Positions 40,742 through 50,160 of a stretch of 56,842 nt of DNA are shown here, in pieces (the stretch's first letter is position 1; each line of letters opens with the position of its first letter). A program made the translations under genes and the position numbers. The notes beneath the pieces are model-generated. The model saw only the letters and a list, made by a program, of their open reading frames with translations, was not told where the DNA came from and ran no database searches. This DNA comes from Elusimicrobia bacterium GWD2_63_28 (GTDB taxonomy: Bacteria; Elusimicrobiota; Elusimicrobia; Elusimicrobiales; UBA9959), in assembly GCA_001799895.1 (NCBI GenBank), contig MGUI01000055.1:1-56842 (forward strand), read 5' to 3'.

Positions 40742-41761
40742 TTACTTCAATTCTAGCACTTCGTGCAGGCCGGGGCCGTAGGAGACCAGCTCCACCTTCG
40801 GGTACGGGTAGGCCGCGCAGACCTTGTCCAGCGTGGCCATGAACTTCTTGGCCTCGCCGGTAAAGCTCTTTATCCCTTTCGACACGTCCGCGCCGCCGAG
40901 CAGGTCGATGTGCGTTATCGCCAGCTTGGTGGCGGAGTTTATGCGCACCGTCTGCAGCGCCACGTTCATCTCGAAGGCCCCCACCCGGCGCAGGCGGCCG
41001 CTGACGCTGCCCACCTCGCGCCCGGCGGTGTGGTATTTCGTCAGCTTGGCCTTATCCTTCAGCTCGTTGGCCACCATCCCGGGGCCCACGCGCGTGACAT
41101 AGGGTTTGAAGATGGCGTAGATGTCCCCGGCGTACTTGGGGCCCAGGCCCGCCTCGCCCATGAAGGTGGAGGCGGTAGTGTCGCGCGAGGTGACGAAGGG
41201 ATACTCGCCGTGCAGGTTGGAGAGCTTCATGCCCTGCGTGCCCTCCAGCAGCATGTTGGAGCCTTTGGCCAGGGCCTTGTTGAGGAGCTCCGGCACATCC
41301 TTCACGTATTTCTTCAGGCGGGGATGGTCTTTGGCGAAAGTCAGTTTTTTCCGGTCCACCCGGTCGCGCACGGCGGCGCCCAGGCCGGTGCCCACGCTGC
41401 CTATCTTGCCCATCATGCGGGCGTCGGCGCGCTCGGCGGCTGTGTGGCGCGGCTCTATGATAACCACGTGCGGGTCGATTATCAGGCGGTGCCCGGCGCC
41501 GGTCAGCTCTATTTCCTTTTCCAGCCAGTCAGGGATTATGTAGGTGCCGGCGCCCAGTACCAGCTTGGTGCGCCTGTTGACGAAGGCGCCCGGCATGGTC
41601 TTAAGCGTATAGATCTTGTCTTTGAAGAAGATGGTATGCCCGGCGTTGGGGCCGCCGACGCGGATGGCGTAATCGTAATCTTTTTTAACGGCGAGGTAGG
41701 CGCAGATCTTCCCCTTGCCCTCGTCGCCAGCCTGCCCGCCTACAACTATGTCTACCGGCAT
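40742..41761 (-). CDS. purA: Adenylosuccinate synthetase, short type
   Basis: A 339-residue GTP-dependent ligase making adenylosuccinate from IMP and aspartate. Motifs: GGQAGDEGKGK with the catalytic Asp/His region, GGPNAGHT, LEGTQGMKLS and TRVGPG. It is about 90 residues shorter than the usual bacterial enzyme (about 430) and close to the compact archaeal form. It follows purB by three bases in the same operon. Confidence 0.92.
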   Translation of the reverse strand: MPVDIVVGGQAGDEGKGKICAYLAVKKDYDYAIRVGGPNAGHTIFFKDKIYTLKTMPGAFVNRRTKLVLGAGTYIIPDWLEKEIELTGAGHRLIIDPHVVIIEPRHTAAERADARMMGKIGSVGTGLGAAVRDRVDRKKLTFAKDHPRLKKYVKDVPELLNKALAKGSNMLLEGTQGMKLSNLHGEYPFVTSRDTTASTFMGEAGLGPKYAGDIYAIFKPYVTRVGPGMVANELKDKAKLTKYHTAGREVGSVSGRLRRVGAFEMNVALQTVRINSATKLAITHIDLLGGADVSKGIKSFTGEAKKFMATLDKVCAAYPYPKVELVSYGPGLHEVLELK

Positions 41762-41764
41762 GAT

Positions 41765-43153
41765 TTACCTCCGTCCTTTGGCCAGTTTAGCCGCCAGCCC
41801 CGTGTAATTCAGGGTCGTCAGCCGCCTGAGCTCGGACTTAATGCCCGGCTTCAGCTCCAGTCCGTCTATAAATTCCCGCAGCCCGGCGGCGGTCACGTAG
41901 CGGCCGCGCGTGAACTTGCTGAGCAGTTCGTAGGGGCCGCTCTCGTTTTCCCGCCGCAGTATGGTCTGTATGCCCTCGGCCAGCACTTCGGGATGCAGCT
42001 CCAGCTCGCCCCGCGCCGCGGCTTCGTCAGGAGAGACGCGGCCGAGGCCGGTCATTATAGAGCGGTAAGCCGCCAGGGAGTGGCCGAAGGCGGTCCCGAA
42101 ATTCCGCTCTACCGTGGAATCCGAAAGGTCCCGCTGCAGCCGGGAGACGGGCAGCTTGGCCGAGAAGAAGCCCAGCAGGGCGTTGGCCAGGCCGATATTC
42201 CCCTCGGCGTTCTCGAAGTGTATCGGGTTCACCTTCTGCGGCATGGTGGAAGAGCCGACCTCCCCCGCTACCGCCTGCTGCTTCACGAGCCCTGCCGAGA
42301 TATAGCGCCACATGTCCTGGCAGAAGGCCAGCAGTATCGTATTGGCCCGCCGCAGATTGTCGAACAGCTCGGCGTAGGCGTCGTGCGGCTCTATCTGGGT
42401 GGTGTACGGGTTGAATTCCAGACCATCGAAGCTTTCCACGAAGCCCCGGGAGAACTTCTCCCAGTTCACGCGGGGATAGGCCGCGGCGTGGGCGTTGTAA
42501 TTGCCGGAGGCGCCGTTGAGCTTGGCGCAGATCTTCAGCTCTTTAAGCTGCCGCACCTGCCTGGCGAGGCGGGCGTGGAAAACGCGGAACTCCTTGCCGA
42601 AGGTGGTAGGCACGGCGGGCTGGCCGTGGGTGCGGGCCAGCAGCGGCGCGGCCGCGTATTTAACGGCGAGCCCGTCCAGCGCCGCCAGTATTTCTTCCAG
42701 CGCCGGGAGCAGTTCCCCGCGCAGGGAATCGCGCAGCAGCAGCGCGTAGGAGATATTGTTGACATCCTCGGAGGTCAGGCCGAAATGCACCAGTTCCGTC
42801 AGATCCTTCAGCGAGGTGCGGCGCAGTTTTTCCTTCAGGAAATATTCCACGGCTTTCACGTCGTGGCGCGTGGCCGGGATGGGCCCGAGGCCTTCCTCCT
42901 CGATGGTTATGATCTTAAGAACGTCGGCGTCGGAGAGCTGCGGCAGTTTTTCGAGGATGGCTTTTTCTTTGGCCGTCAGGCGGCGGGCCTTTACGCCGGG
43001 GGCGGCGCAGAGCCTGGCCAGGTAGCGGCATTCCACCAGCGCGCGGCGGCGGGCCAAGGCCCCTTCGCCCGAAAGCCGGCCCAGCCCGGTGAGCTTGGCG
43101 GCGTAGCGCCCGTCCAGCGGGCTTAAAGCGTTGATATTGCGGCTCTCCGGCAT
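41765..43153 (-). CDS. purB: Adenylosuccinate lyase
   Basis: A 462-residue fumarase/aspartase superfamily enzyme with the signature GSSTMPQKVNP, an early LSPLDGRYA and the THGQPAVPTT histidine region. This is the longer, E. coli-like PurB type. It acts twice in purine synthesis, on SAICAR and on adenylosuccinate. A GGGAGGAG ribosome site precedes the ATG. It is divergent from a sensor kinase. Confidence 0.95.
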   Translation of the reverse strand: MPESRNINALSPLDGRYAAKLTGLGRLSGEGALARRRALVECRYLARLCAAPGVKARRLTAKEKAILEKLPQLSDADVLKIITIEEEGLGPIPATRHDVKAVEYFLKEKLRRTSLKDLTELVHFGLTSEDVNNISYALLLRDSLRGELLPALEEILAALDGLAVKYAAAPLLARTHGQPAVPTTFGKEFRVFHARLARQVRQLKELKICAKLNGASGNYNAHAAAYPRVNWEKFSRGFVESFDGLEFNPYTTQIEPHDAYAELFDNLRRANTILLAFCQDMWRYISAGLVKQQAVAGEVGSSTMPQKVNPIHFENAEGNIGLANALLGFFSAKLPVSRLQRDLSDSTVERNFGTAFGHSLAAYRSIMTGLGRVSPDEAAARGELELHPEVLAEGIQTILRRENESGPYELLSKFTRGRYVTAAGLREFIDGLELKPGIKSELRRLTTLNYTGLAAKLAKGRR

Positions 43154-43190
43154 AGTGCTCCTCCCAAAAGAATACCCCTTGTCCGCCTTG

Positions 43191-43209
43191 GCAAGACATG
43201 GGGTCTTGC
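43191..43209. promoter_or_regulatory. Inverted repeat between purB and the sensor kinase
   Basis: A perfect 7-bp GCAAGAC/GTCTTGC repeat with a five-base centre, 38 bases upstream of purB. It could be a purine-operon operator or an mRNA hairpin; no regulator is known. Confidence 0.45.
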
Positions 43210-43266
43210 AATTAATAGTATCAAATCGAAAGAATAAGTAAAACTGACTTTTGCTACAATGTTTCC

Positions 43267-44361
43267 ATGCAAATCACCGCCGAAACCTGCAACCTGCTGC
43301 TGGACGCCATAGAGCAGACCTGTGAAACTTTCTTCGTCACTTCCGCCGACGGGATCATCCTCTACGTCAACCCCGCTTTCGAAGCCCTTACGGGCTACTC
43401 CAGGGAAGAAGTCCTGGGTAAAAAGCCCAGCATGCTCAAGAGCGGCCAGCATTCCCCGGAATTCTACCGGGAGATGTGGGGCACTATACAGGCCGGCAAC
43501 CGCTGGATAGGCCGCCTGACCAACAAGCGCAAGGACGGCACCCTCTACACCGAGGAAGTCCGCATCTGTCCCATTTCCGGTTCCGACGGCAAACCCAAGT
43601 ATTTCCTGGCGCTGCGCCACGACATAGCCCGGGAAACCCAGCTGGAAGACCAGCTCAACCAGGCCCAGAAGATGGAATCCCTGGGGCTGCTGGCCGGGCA
43701 GCTGTCGCACGATTTTAATAACCTGCTCACCGTAATCATCGGCTCGATGGAGCTCATCAGCGAGGACCTCAAGCCGGACTCCGTCGGCCACAAACTTTCC
43801 ACCGAGATACTCCGCTCTTCCAAGGAATCGGCCGCGCTGATAAAGCAGCTGATGATGTTCGCCCGCCGCCACGAAAGCCGCCCGGCGGAAGTGACCCTCA
43901 ACGCGCCCCTGGGAGAGCTGAAGATCCTGCTCGGCACCCTGCTCGGCAAGAACATCACGGTGGACTACTCGCTGGCGGAGGACCTGGCCAAGGTGAGGAT
44001 AGAGCCGGAGCACCTCAAGCAGGCCATCATGAACCTGGCGGTCAACGCCAAGGACGCCATGAAGGATTCCGGCAAAATATTTATAAAGACCTACAACGCG
44101 GGGCCCGGAGGCCTGCCCGCCTCCCTGCCGCCCGGCCGCTACGCCGCCTTCGAACTTTCAGACACCGGCCCGGGCATCCCTAAAGAAGTACTGCCGCGCA
44201 TGTTCGAACCCTTCTTCACCACCAAGCCCAAGGGCAAGGGCACCGGCCTGGGCCTCTCTACCGTGTACGGCGTGGTCGCGCAGAACGGGGGCTATATTTT
44301 CGCCGCCAACCGGCCCGGCGCCGGCGCGGTCTTCACTGTTTACTTCCCCGCCGTGTCCTGA
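43267..44361 (+). CDS. PAS-domain sensor histidine kinase
   Basis: A 364-residue soluble kinase. The PAS domain is at about 12-120 (FFVTSADGIILYVNPAFEALTGYS). The HisKA phospho-acceptor is His148 in LSHDFNNLLTVI. The HATPase part has LAVNAKDAM, DTGPGIP and GKGTGLGLS. No membrane helix. Its partner may be one of the free receivers at 33260 or 39684 (inference). It converges on purH with a four-base gap. Confidence 0.93.
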   Translation: MQITAETCNLLLDAIEQTCETFFVTSADGIILYVNPAFEALTGYSREEVLGKKPSMLKSGQHSPEFYREMWGTIQAGNRWIGRLTNKRKDGTLYTEEVRICPISGSDGKPKYFLALRHDIARETQLEDQLNQAQKMESLGLLAGQLSHDFNNLLTVIIGSMELISEDLKPDSVGHKLSTEILRSSKESAALIKQLMMFARRHESRPAEVTLNAPLGELKILLGTLLGKNITVDYSLAEDLAKVRIEPEHLKQAIMNLAVNAKDAMKDSGKIFIKTYNAGPGGLPASLPPGRYAAFELSDTGPGIPKEVLPRMFEPFFTTKPKGKGTGLGLSTVYGVVAQNGGYIFAANRPGAGAVFTVYFPAVS

Positions 44362-44365
44362 ACCG

Positions 44366-46528
44366 TCAGTGCCTGAAATGCCTCACGCCAGTGAGGACCA
44401 TGGCCGCGCCCAACCTGTCCGCGGCCTCTATCACTTCCTTGTCCTTCACCGAGCCGCCGGGCTGGATTATGGCCGTGGCCCCGATCCTTATCCCCTCCTC
44501 CAGAGCGTCGGGGAAAGGGAAGAAGGCGTCCGAGGCCATTACCAGCGTAGCCGGTTTAGGGTTGGCCTTTAAGAAAGCCTCGTATTTGTGGCCGGCCATG
44601 AAAACAGAGTCTACCCGCGACATCTGCCCGGCCCCGATGGCCACGGTCTGGCAGGTGTCCGAGAATACTATGGCGTTGGAGCGCACGTACTTGGCCGCCG
44701 CCCAGGCGAAGCGCAGGGCCGCTTCTTCCTCTTTGGTCGGCTTGCGCTTCGTGGGCACTTCCCACTTTTCGCCGAACAGCAGTTTGTCGTCGGTGCTGAC
44801 CAGCACCTCGTCGCCCACCGAGCGCAGCACCAGATTGTCCGCCGGGAAGCTCTCCCACTTGAGCAGGCGCAGGTTGGGCTTTTTGGAGAAGACCTCCAGC
44901 GCCGCGGGCTCGTAATCCGGGGCGCAGATGACTTCCACGAACTTCTTGGCCAGGAATTCCGCTATGCGCCCGTCGAGCCGGCGGTTCACCGCGATGATGC
45001 CCCCGAAGGCGGAGAGCGGGTCGCAGTTCCAGGCCCGCTCGAAGGCTTCGGCTATGTCCGTCCCGGTGCCGAGGCCGCAGGGGGTGACATGCTTGAAAAT
45101 GACGGCCGCGGGCTTGTCGAACTCCAGCACCGCCTGGTAGGTGCCGTAGGCGTCGAGGATGTTGTTGTAGGACAGCTCTTTGCCCTGCAGCTGCGCGAAA
45201 GGCGGCGCGGCCTTGCGCGTGTAGAGGGCGCAGGCCTGGTGCGGGTTCTCGCCGTAGCGCAGGGCATGGACCTTGTGAAGTTTGACCTGCAGGGTTTCGG
45301 GGAAATCCGCCGAAGGTCCGGCCAGCACGGAGCCTATTTCCCCGTCGTAGGCGGCGGTATGCTTGAAGGCTTTGACGGCCAGGTCTTTCTTCAGCTGCAG
45401 CGGCAGCTCGCCGCCGCCGGCGCGCAGGGCTTCGAGGGCAGGGTGGTAATCCTCAGGCGAGGTGAGCACCGCCACGGAGGCGTAATTCTTGGCCGCGGCG
45501 CGTATCAGGGCCACGCCGCCTATGTCTATGTTCTCAATGAGCTCCTCGGACCAGGGGGCGGCTTTCTTCGCCGTGGCGGAGAAGGGATAGAGGTTCACCA
45601 CCACCATATCCAGGGGCTCGATGCCGAACCTGAAGACGGTGGCCGCGTGCTCTGGGTCGTCCCGGCGGTAGAGTATGCCGCCGTGCACGGCCGGGTGCAG
45701 GGTTTTTACGCGGCCGTCGAGCATTTCGGGGTAGCCGGTGAGGGTTTCCAGCGCGCGCACGGGCACGCCGGACTCTTTGAGCAGCTTGAAGGTGCCGGAG
45801 GTGGAGACCAGTTCCACTCCCTGCGCGGCCAGGCCCCGGGCGAACTCCAGCAGGCCGCTTTTGTCCGAGACCGAAATCAGGGCGCGGCGGACTTTGCCGG
45901 TTTCGGGCAGCGGGCCGGCTGTTTCCACGCGGCCGTTGCTGATATTGAGGCGGCCGGCGCAGAAGAGGGCGGCGGCCGAGGGGTAGAGGGCCAGTTCGGC
46001 GGCGTTGACGCGCTGCGCGAGGCTTTCGGGGGTGTCGCCGGGCAGCACTGGGACGGGCTGCTGCAGTACGATGGGGCCGCGGTCGTAGTTCTCGTCCACG
46101 AAGTGGACGGTGGCGCCGCTGACTTTAGCGCCTGCCTGCAGCACGGCTTCGTGGACTTTCAGGCCGTAGAAACCTTTGCCGCCGAAGGAGGGCAGGAGGG
46201 CGGGGTGCACATTGAGGATGCGGTCTTTGTATTCGCCGAGCATTTTGGGGCCGAGTTTGAGCATGAAGCCGGCGAGGCAGACGAGGTCGGCCTTGGCGCC
46301 GCGGCACAGGGCGGCGAGTCGTTCGTCGTAGTCGGCGGGGGCGAGGTCTTTGGGGGAGGCGGTTTCGGCGGGGATGCCGGCGGCGGCGGCGCGGGCGAGG
46401 GCGCCGGCGCCGGGTTTGCTGGAGACTACGAGGACGATCTTGCCGTCTATGCGGCCGTCGCGGGCCGCGTCTATGAGGGCCTGCAGGTTGGTGCCGCCGC
46501 CCGAAGCGAATACGACGATGTTTTTCAT
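44366..46528 (-). CDS. purNH: Fused GAR transformylase and AICAR transformylase/IMP cyclohydrolase (PurN-PurH)
   Basis: One uninterrupted frame of 720 residues. Residues 1-190 are PurN, with the folate-binding NVHPALLPSF and the catalytic KVSGATVHFVDENYDRGPI region. A short linker (about 190-210) leads to PurH: RALISVSDKSGLLEFA, the TLHPAVHGG cyclohydrolase motif, and the transformylase RYGENPHQ and KHVTPCG. It would catalyse steps 3, 9 and 10 of purine synthesis. The ATG at 46528 has an AGGAGG site; longer starts upstream are not supported. It is last in the pur operon. Confidence 0.94.
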   Translation of the reverse strand: MKNIVVFASGGGTNLQALIDAARDGRIDGKIVLVVSSKPGAGALARAAAAGIPAETASPKDLAPADYDERLAALCRGAKADLVCLAGFMLKLGPKMLGEYKDRILNVHPALLPSFGGKGFYGLKVHEAVLQAGAKVSGATVHFVDENYDRGPIVLQQPVPVLPGDTPESLAQRVNAAELALYPSAAALFCAGRLNISNGRVETAGPLPETGKVRRALISVSDKSGLLEFARGLAAQGVELVSTSGTFKLLKESGVPVRALETLTGYPEMLDGRVKTLHPAVHGGILYRRDDPEHAATVFRFGIEPLDMVVVNLYPFSATAKKAAPWSEELIENIDIGGVALIRAAAKNYASVAVLTSPEDYHPALEALRAGGGELPLQLKKDLAVKAFKHTAAYDGEIGSVLAGPSADFPETLQVKLHKVHALRYGENPHQACALYTRKAAPPFAQLQGKELSYNNILDAYGTYQAVLEFDKPAAVIFKHVTPCGLGTGTDIAEAFERAWNCDPLSAFGGIIAVNRRLDGRIAEFLAKKFVEVICAPDYEPAALEVFSKKPNLRLLKWESFPADNLVLRSVGDEVLVSTDDKLLFGEKWEVPTKRKPTKEEEAALRFAWAAAKYVRSNAIVFSDTCQTVAIGAGQMSRVDSVFMAGHKYEAFLKANPKPATLVMASDAFFPFPDALEEGIRIGATAIIQPGGSVKDKEVIEAADRLGAAMVLTGVRHFRH

Positions 46529-46584
46529 AGTCCTCCTAAAGTTTAGCGACCGGAACGGGCCGCCCGGGGTAACCCTCAGGCGCA

Positions 46585-47553
46585 CTACTTTAAAACGACT
46601 TCGTTGCGGCCCTTTATTACTTCGCCGATCACTACTGAACCCTTTAAAGTTTTCAGGGCGGTTTTTACGGCGGCGGGTCGGAGGACGGCGATCATGCCGA
46701 GGCCCATGTTGAAAGAGTCCCACATGTCGGGCTCGGGAATTTTGCCTATCGCCTGGAGCTCGCGCATTATGGAAGGAACCTTCCAGGCGCCCGGGCATAC
46801 TACGGCGCCGAGGTGCTTGGGGAGGACGCGGGGGAGGTTGCCGGGAATGCCGGAGCCGGTGATGTGGGCGAGAGCCAGCACGTCGTGTTTCTGTTTTTTG
46901 AGGGCGGCCCGGAGCTTGTTGATGTCCTTTACATATATTTTGGTCGGGGTGAGCAGGCGCGGGGCGAACTTTTTGAGCAGCTTTTTGTCGCCCAGGACCT
47001 TGCGGATCAGGGAGAAGCCGTTGGAGTGGAAGCCGGTGGACGGCAGGCCCAGCAGCACGTCGCCGGCGCGCACCTTGCGGCCGTCCAGGACTTCGGAGTT
47101 TTTAACGATGCCTACGGAGAAGCCCGCGAGGTCGTATTCGCCGGGCTGGTAGAAGCCGGGCATTTCGGCGGTCTCGCCGCCGAGCAGCGCGCTTTCGCCC
47201 TGGCGGCAGCCTTCCATAATACCGTCGATGATCTTTTTGGAGCGCGCCAGGTCCAGTTTGCCGGTGGCGTAGTAGTCGAGGAAGAGCATGGGGCGGGCGC
47301 CGCAGCAGAGCAGGTCGTTGACGCACATGGCCACGAGGTCAATGCCGATGGTGTCGTGCCGGTCGAGCAGGAAGGCGAGCTTGAGCTTGGTACCCACGCC
47401 GTCGGTGGAGGCGACGATGCTGTACTTGTTCTTCATCTCCGGCACCGGCAGCAGGCCGGCGAAGCCGCCTATGGCCTTGGACTTCTTCTGCAGGAACTCG
47501 GTGAACTTGTCGGCCAGTTTTATATCCACGCCGCTTTTCTTGTAGGTAGTCAT
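46585..47553 (-). CDS. purM: Phosphoribosylformylglycinamidine cyclo-ligase
   Basis: A 322-residue AIR synthetase with STDGVGTKLKLA, DLLCCGARPMLFLDY, LGGETAEMPG and AHITGSGIPGNLPR. Step 5 of purine synthesis. It lies 13 bases after purD in the same operon. Confidence 0.96.
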   Translation of the reverse strand: MTTYKKSGVDIKLADKFTEFLQKKSKAIGGFAGLLPVPEMKNKYSIVASTDGVGTKLKLAFLLDRHDTIGIDLVAMCVNDLLCCGARPMLFLDYYATGKLDLARSKKIIDGIMEGCRQGESALLGGETAEMPGFYQPGEYDLAGFSVGIVKNSEVLDGRKVRAGDVLLGLPSTGFHSNGFSLIRKVLGDKKLLKKFAPRLLTPTKIYVKDINKLRAALKKQKHDVLALAHITGSGIPGNLPRVLPKHLGAVVCPGAWKVPSIMRELQAIGKIPEPDMWDSFNMGLGMIAVLRPAAVKTALKTLKGSVVIGEVIKGRNEVVLK

Positions 47554-47566
47554 CGTTTCTCCTTGA

Positions 47567-48817
47567 TCAAAGCCCTATGTCCTTGCGGTACTGCATGCCT
47601 TCAAAGTTTATTTTAGCCAGGGCCGCGTAGGCCCGCTGCCGGGCGGCGCCGAGATCCTTGGCGCTGGCGCTGACCGAGAGCACCCTGCCGCCGGCGGTAA
47701 CGTAGCCGCCGTCCTTCTGCGCCGTCCCGGCGTGGAAAACCTGTACGCCGGGCAGCGGGTTATAGAGACCGGTAATGGGCCTGTCCTTTTCGGGGTTCTC
47801 CGGGTAGCCGGCGGCGGCCGCCACCACGGAGACGCAGGTCTCGCCGGTCAGCTCCAGCTCGCGCCCCGCCAGTTTCCCGTCGGCGCAGGCGGCCAGCAGC
47901 GGCAGCAGGTCGGACTTCAGCACGGGCATGATGGCCTGGGTTTCCGGGTCCCCGAAGCGGACGTTGAACTCGAGCAGCTTCGGCCCGTCCATGGTAAGCA
48001 TGATCCCGGCGTAGATGAGGCCGCGGAAGCCCAGGCGCTCTTTCTTGACGCCCTCCACGAAGCGCGCGAGCACCTCTTTTTCAATTATCTCCAGGTCGGC
48101 CGCGGGCAGCTGCACGGGGCAGACGGCGCCCATGCCGCCGGTGTTGGGCCCCTTGTTGCCGTCCTGCAGGCGCTTGTGGTCGCGCGAGACGGGCAGCATT
48201 AAATAGGTTTCCCCGTCGACCAGCGCCATCACCGAGGCTTCGGTGCCGGCCAGGAATTCTTCCAGCACAACTTTCGAGCCGGAGGAGCCGAAGATGCGCT
48301 TCTCCATGAAATCGTCCACGGCGGCCAGCGCCTCGGCTTCGCTGCAGCAGATGCGCACGCCTTTGCCGGCGGCCAGGCCGTCGGCCTTGATCACCACGGG
48401 GTATTTTTTGTTTTCCTTTATTTTCTCCCTGGCGAAGTCCGCGGAATACAGGACGGTGAAAGAAGCCGTGGGGATGGAATTCCGGTCCATGAATTCTTTG
48501 GCGAACTGCTTGGACGCCTCCAGCATGGCCCCTTTCTGCGACGGGCCGAACACCCTGATCCCCCGGCGGGTCAGGAAATCGGTGATGCCTTTGGCCAGCG
48601 GGGCTTCAGGGCCTACGACTACCAGGTCTATTTTCGTTTCGGAACAGAAAGCGCAGATCTTCTCGAAATCTTCAGCCCCTATGGCCGGACGCGCGGCCAG
48701 GCCGGCCAGCGCGTCGGACCCCGGAATAGCGTAGAGCTTGCCCAGCAGCGGGCTCTGCTTGAGCTTCCAGGCCAGCGCGTGCTCGCGGCCGCCCGAGCCG
48801 ATGAGCAGTACGTTCAC
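47567..48817 (-). CDS. purD: Phosphoribosylamine-glycine ligase
   Basis: A 416-residue ATP-grasp enzyme: MNVLLIGSGGREHALAWKL start, VGPEAPLAKG, VIKADGLAAGKGV, NVRFGDPETQ. Step 2 of purine synthesis. Its start overlaps the purF stop by four bases. Confidence 0.96.
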   Translation of the reverse strand: MNVLLIGSGGREHALAWKLKQSPLLGKLYAIPGSDALAGLAARPAIGAEDFEKICAFCSETKIDLVVVGPEAPLAKGITDFLTRRGIRVFGPSQKGAMLEASKQFAKEFMDRNSIPTASFTVLYSADFAREKIKENKKYPVVIKADGLAAGKGVRICCSEAEALAAVDDFMEKRIFGSSGSKVVLEEFLAGTEASVMALVDGETYLMLPVSRDHKRLQDGNKGPNTGGMGAVCPVQLPAADLEIIEKEVLARFVEGVKKERLGFRGLIYAGIMLTMDGPKLLEFNVRFGDPETQAIMPVLKSDLLPLLAACADGKLAGRELELTGETCVSVVAAAAGYPENPEKDRPITGLYNPLPGVQVFHAGTAQKDGGYVTAGGRVLSVSASAKDLGAARQRAYAALAKINFEGMQYRKDIGL

Positions 48818-50157
48818 AGCGCCTCCAAGTACTTGCCCGTGAAGCAGGAGACGCAGAAATTCCTGTCCTTGCCGCTTCCGCAGGCGCCCACCAGGCTGCC
48901 CAGGCTGAGGTAATGCAGTTCGTCGGCGCCGATGTAGCGGCGGATCTGCTCGACGGAGAGCTTGTTGGCGATCAACTCTTTCCTATTGGGCGTGTCTATG
49001 CCGAAATAACAGGGCGAGATGATGGCTGGCGAGGCGATGGCCATGATGACCTTCTTCGCGCCGGATCTTTTGAGGCTGGCCACTATCTTGCGCGAGGTGG
49101 TGCCGCGCACCAGCGAGTCGTCTATCAGGATGATCGTCTTGCCCTTTATCACGTCGCGGATGGGGGCCAGCTTCAGCCGGGCGGTAAATTCCCGCAGGCC
49201 CTGGTCGGGCTGGATGAAGGAGCGCCCGGTGTAATGGTTGCGCATGAAGACCGTCTGGTAAGGGATCCAGGACTCCTCGGAATAGCCCAGCGCGTAGACG
49301 GTGCCGGAGTCCGGCACTCCGGAGACGATGTCCGCCTTGACGCTCTTGAGCTCCCTGGCCAGCAGGGCGCCTATCTCGTAGCGCGCGGTCTGCACCGAGC
49401 GCCCGGCCACTACGGAGTCGGGCCGCGCGAAGTAGACCTGCTCGAAGATGCAGCGCGTGAATTCTTTGGCCTTGGCGAAGCGCCTGGAGCGCAGTTTCCC
49501 CCCGGCGATAGAAACCATCTCGCCTGGCTCCACCTCGCGCAGCACCTTGCCGCCGGCCACCTCTATGGCGCAGGTCTCGGAAGCGAGCAGATAGGACTTG
49601 CCCAGCCTGCCCAGCACCAGCGGCCTGTAGCCGTGCGGGTCGCGCGCGCCTATCACCAGGCCGGGCGCCATGAACAGGAAGGCGTAGGCCCCGGCCAGCT
49701 TGGGCAGGTTCTTGGCCAGCGTGTCCTCCAGGCCGCGGCCCGGGCAGCGGGCCGACAGGTGCAGGATCACTTCGCTGTCGCTCGAGGACTGGAAGATGGC
49801 CCCGTCCTTCTGCAGCTTCGCCTTCAGCGCGTCGGCGTTGGTGAGGTTGCCGTTATGCGCCACGGCCACAACCCCCAGGCAGGAGTTGAGCACCAGCGGC
49901 TGGGCGTTCTTGATGTGGCTCGAGCCGGTGGTGGAATAGCGGATGTGGCCGATGGCGCTGCGGCCCGTGAGCCCGGCCAGCACCGCGTTGTCAAACACCT
50001 CGTTGACCAGGCCCATGCCGGCGTGATGGCGCAGCGTCCCCCCGTCGTCGGTCACCAGCCCGGCGGATTCCTGCCCGCGGTGCTGCAGCGTGAACAGCCC
50101 GACGTAGGCCAGCTTCGCGGCGTCTTTAGTCCCTGTTATGCCGAATATTCCGCACAT
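48814..50157 (-). CDS. purF: Amidophosphoribosyltransferase
   Basis: A 447-residue enzyme of step 1. The glutaminase nucleophile is Cys2 directly after the initiator Met (MCGIFGI), so no propeptide is present. The PRTase motif is IILIDDSLVRGTT. The C-terminus (KDRNFCVSCFTGKYLEAL) has the cysteines of the Bacillus-type tail that can hold an FeS cluster. Confidence 0.95.
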   Translation of the reverse strand: MCGIFGITGTKDAAKLAYVGLFTLQHRGQESAGLVTDDGGTLRHHAGMGLVNEVFDNAVLAGLTGRSAIGHIRYSTTGSSHIKNAQPLVLNSCLGVVAVAHNGNLTNADALKAKLQKDGAIFQSSSDSEVILHLSARCPGRGLEDTLAKNLPKLAGAYAFLFMAPGLVIGARDPHGYRPLVLGRLGKSYLLASETCAIEVAGGKVLREVEPGEMVSIAGGKLRSRRFAKAKEFTRCIFEQVYFARPDSVVAGRSVQTARYEIGALLARELKSVKADIVSGVPDSGTVYALGYSEESWIPYQTVFMRNHYTGRSFIQPDQGLREFTARLKLAPIRDVIKGKTIILIDDSLVRGTTSRKIVASLKRSGAKKVIMAIASPAIISPCYFGIDTPNRKELIANKLSVEQIRRYIGADELHYLSLGSLVGACGSGKDRNFCVSCFTGKYLEAL

Positions 50158-50160
50158 GGT

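Noticed and set aside
40763..43126. 787-codon open frame on the plus strand opposite purA/purB
   Set aside because: It is antisense to two certain genes, has no recognisable domain, and long antisense frames are common in GC-rich codon-biased DNA. The same holds for the frames at 12286-14013 (-), 34800-36596 (-), 44588-46546 (+), 48913-51006 (+) and 51228-53270 (+).
46529..46798. N-terminal extension of PurN-PurH
   Set aside because: The extra 90 residues are Arg/Pro-rich antisense of the purM end region with no homology, and the ATG at 46528 has its own AGGAGG site.
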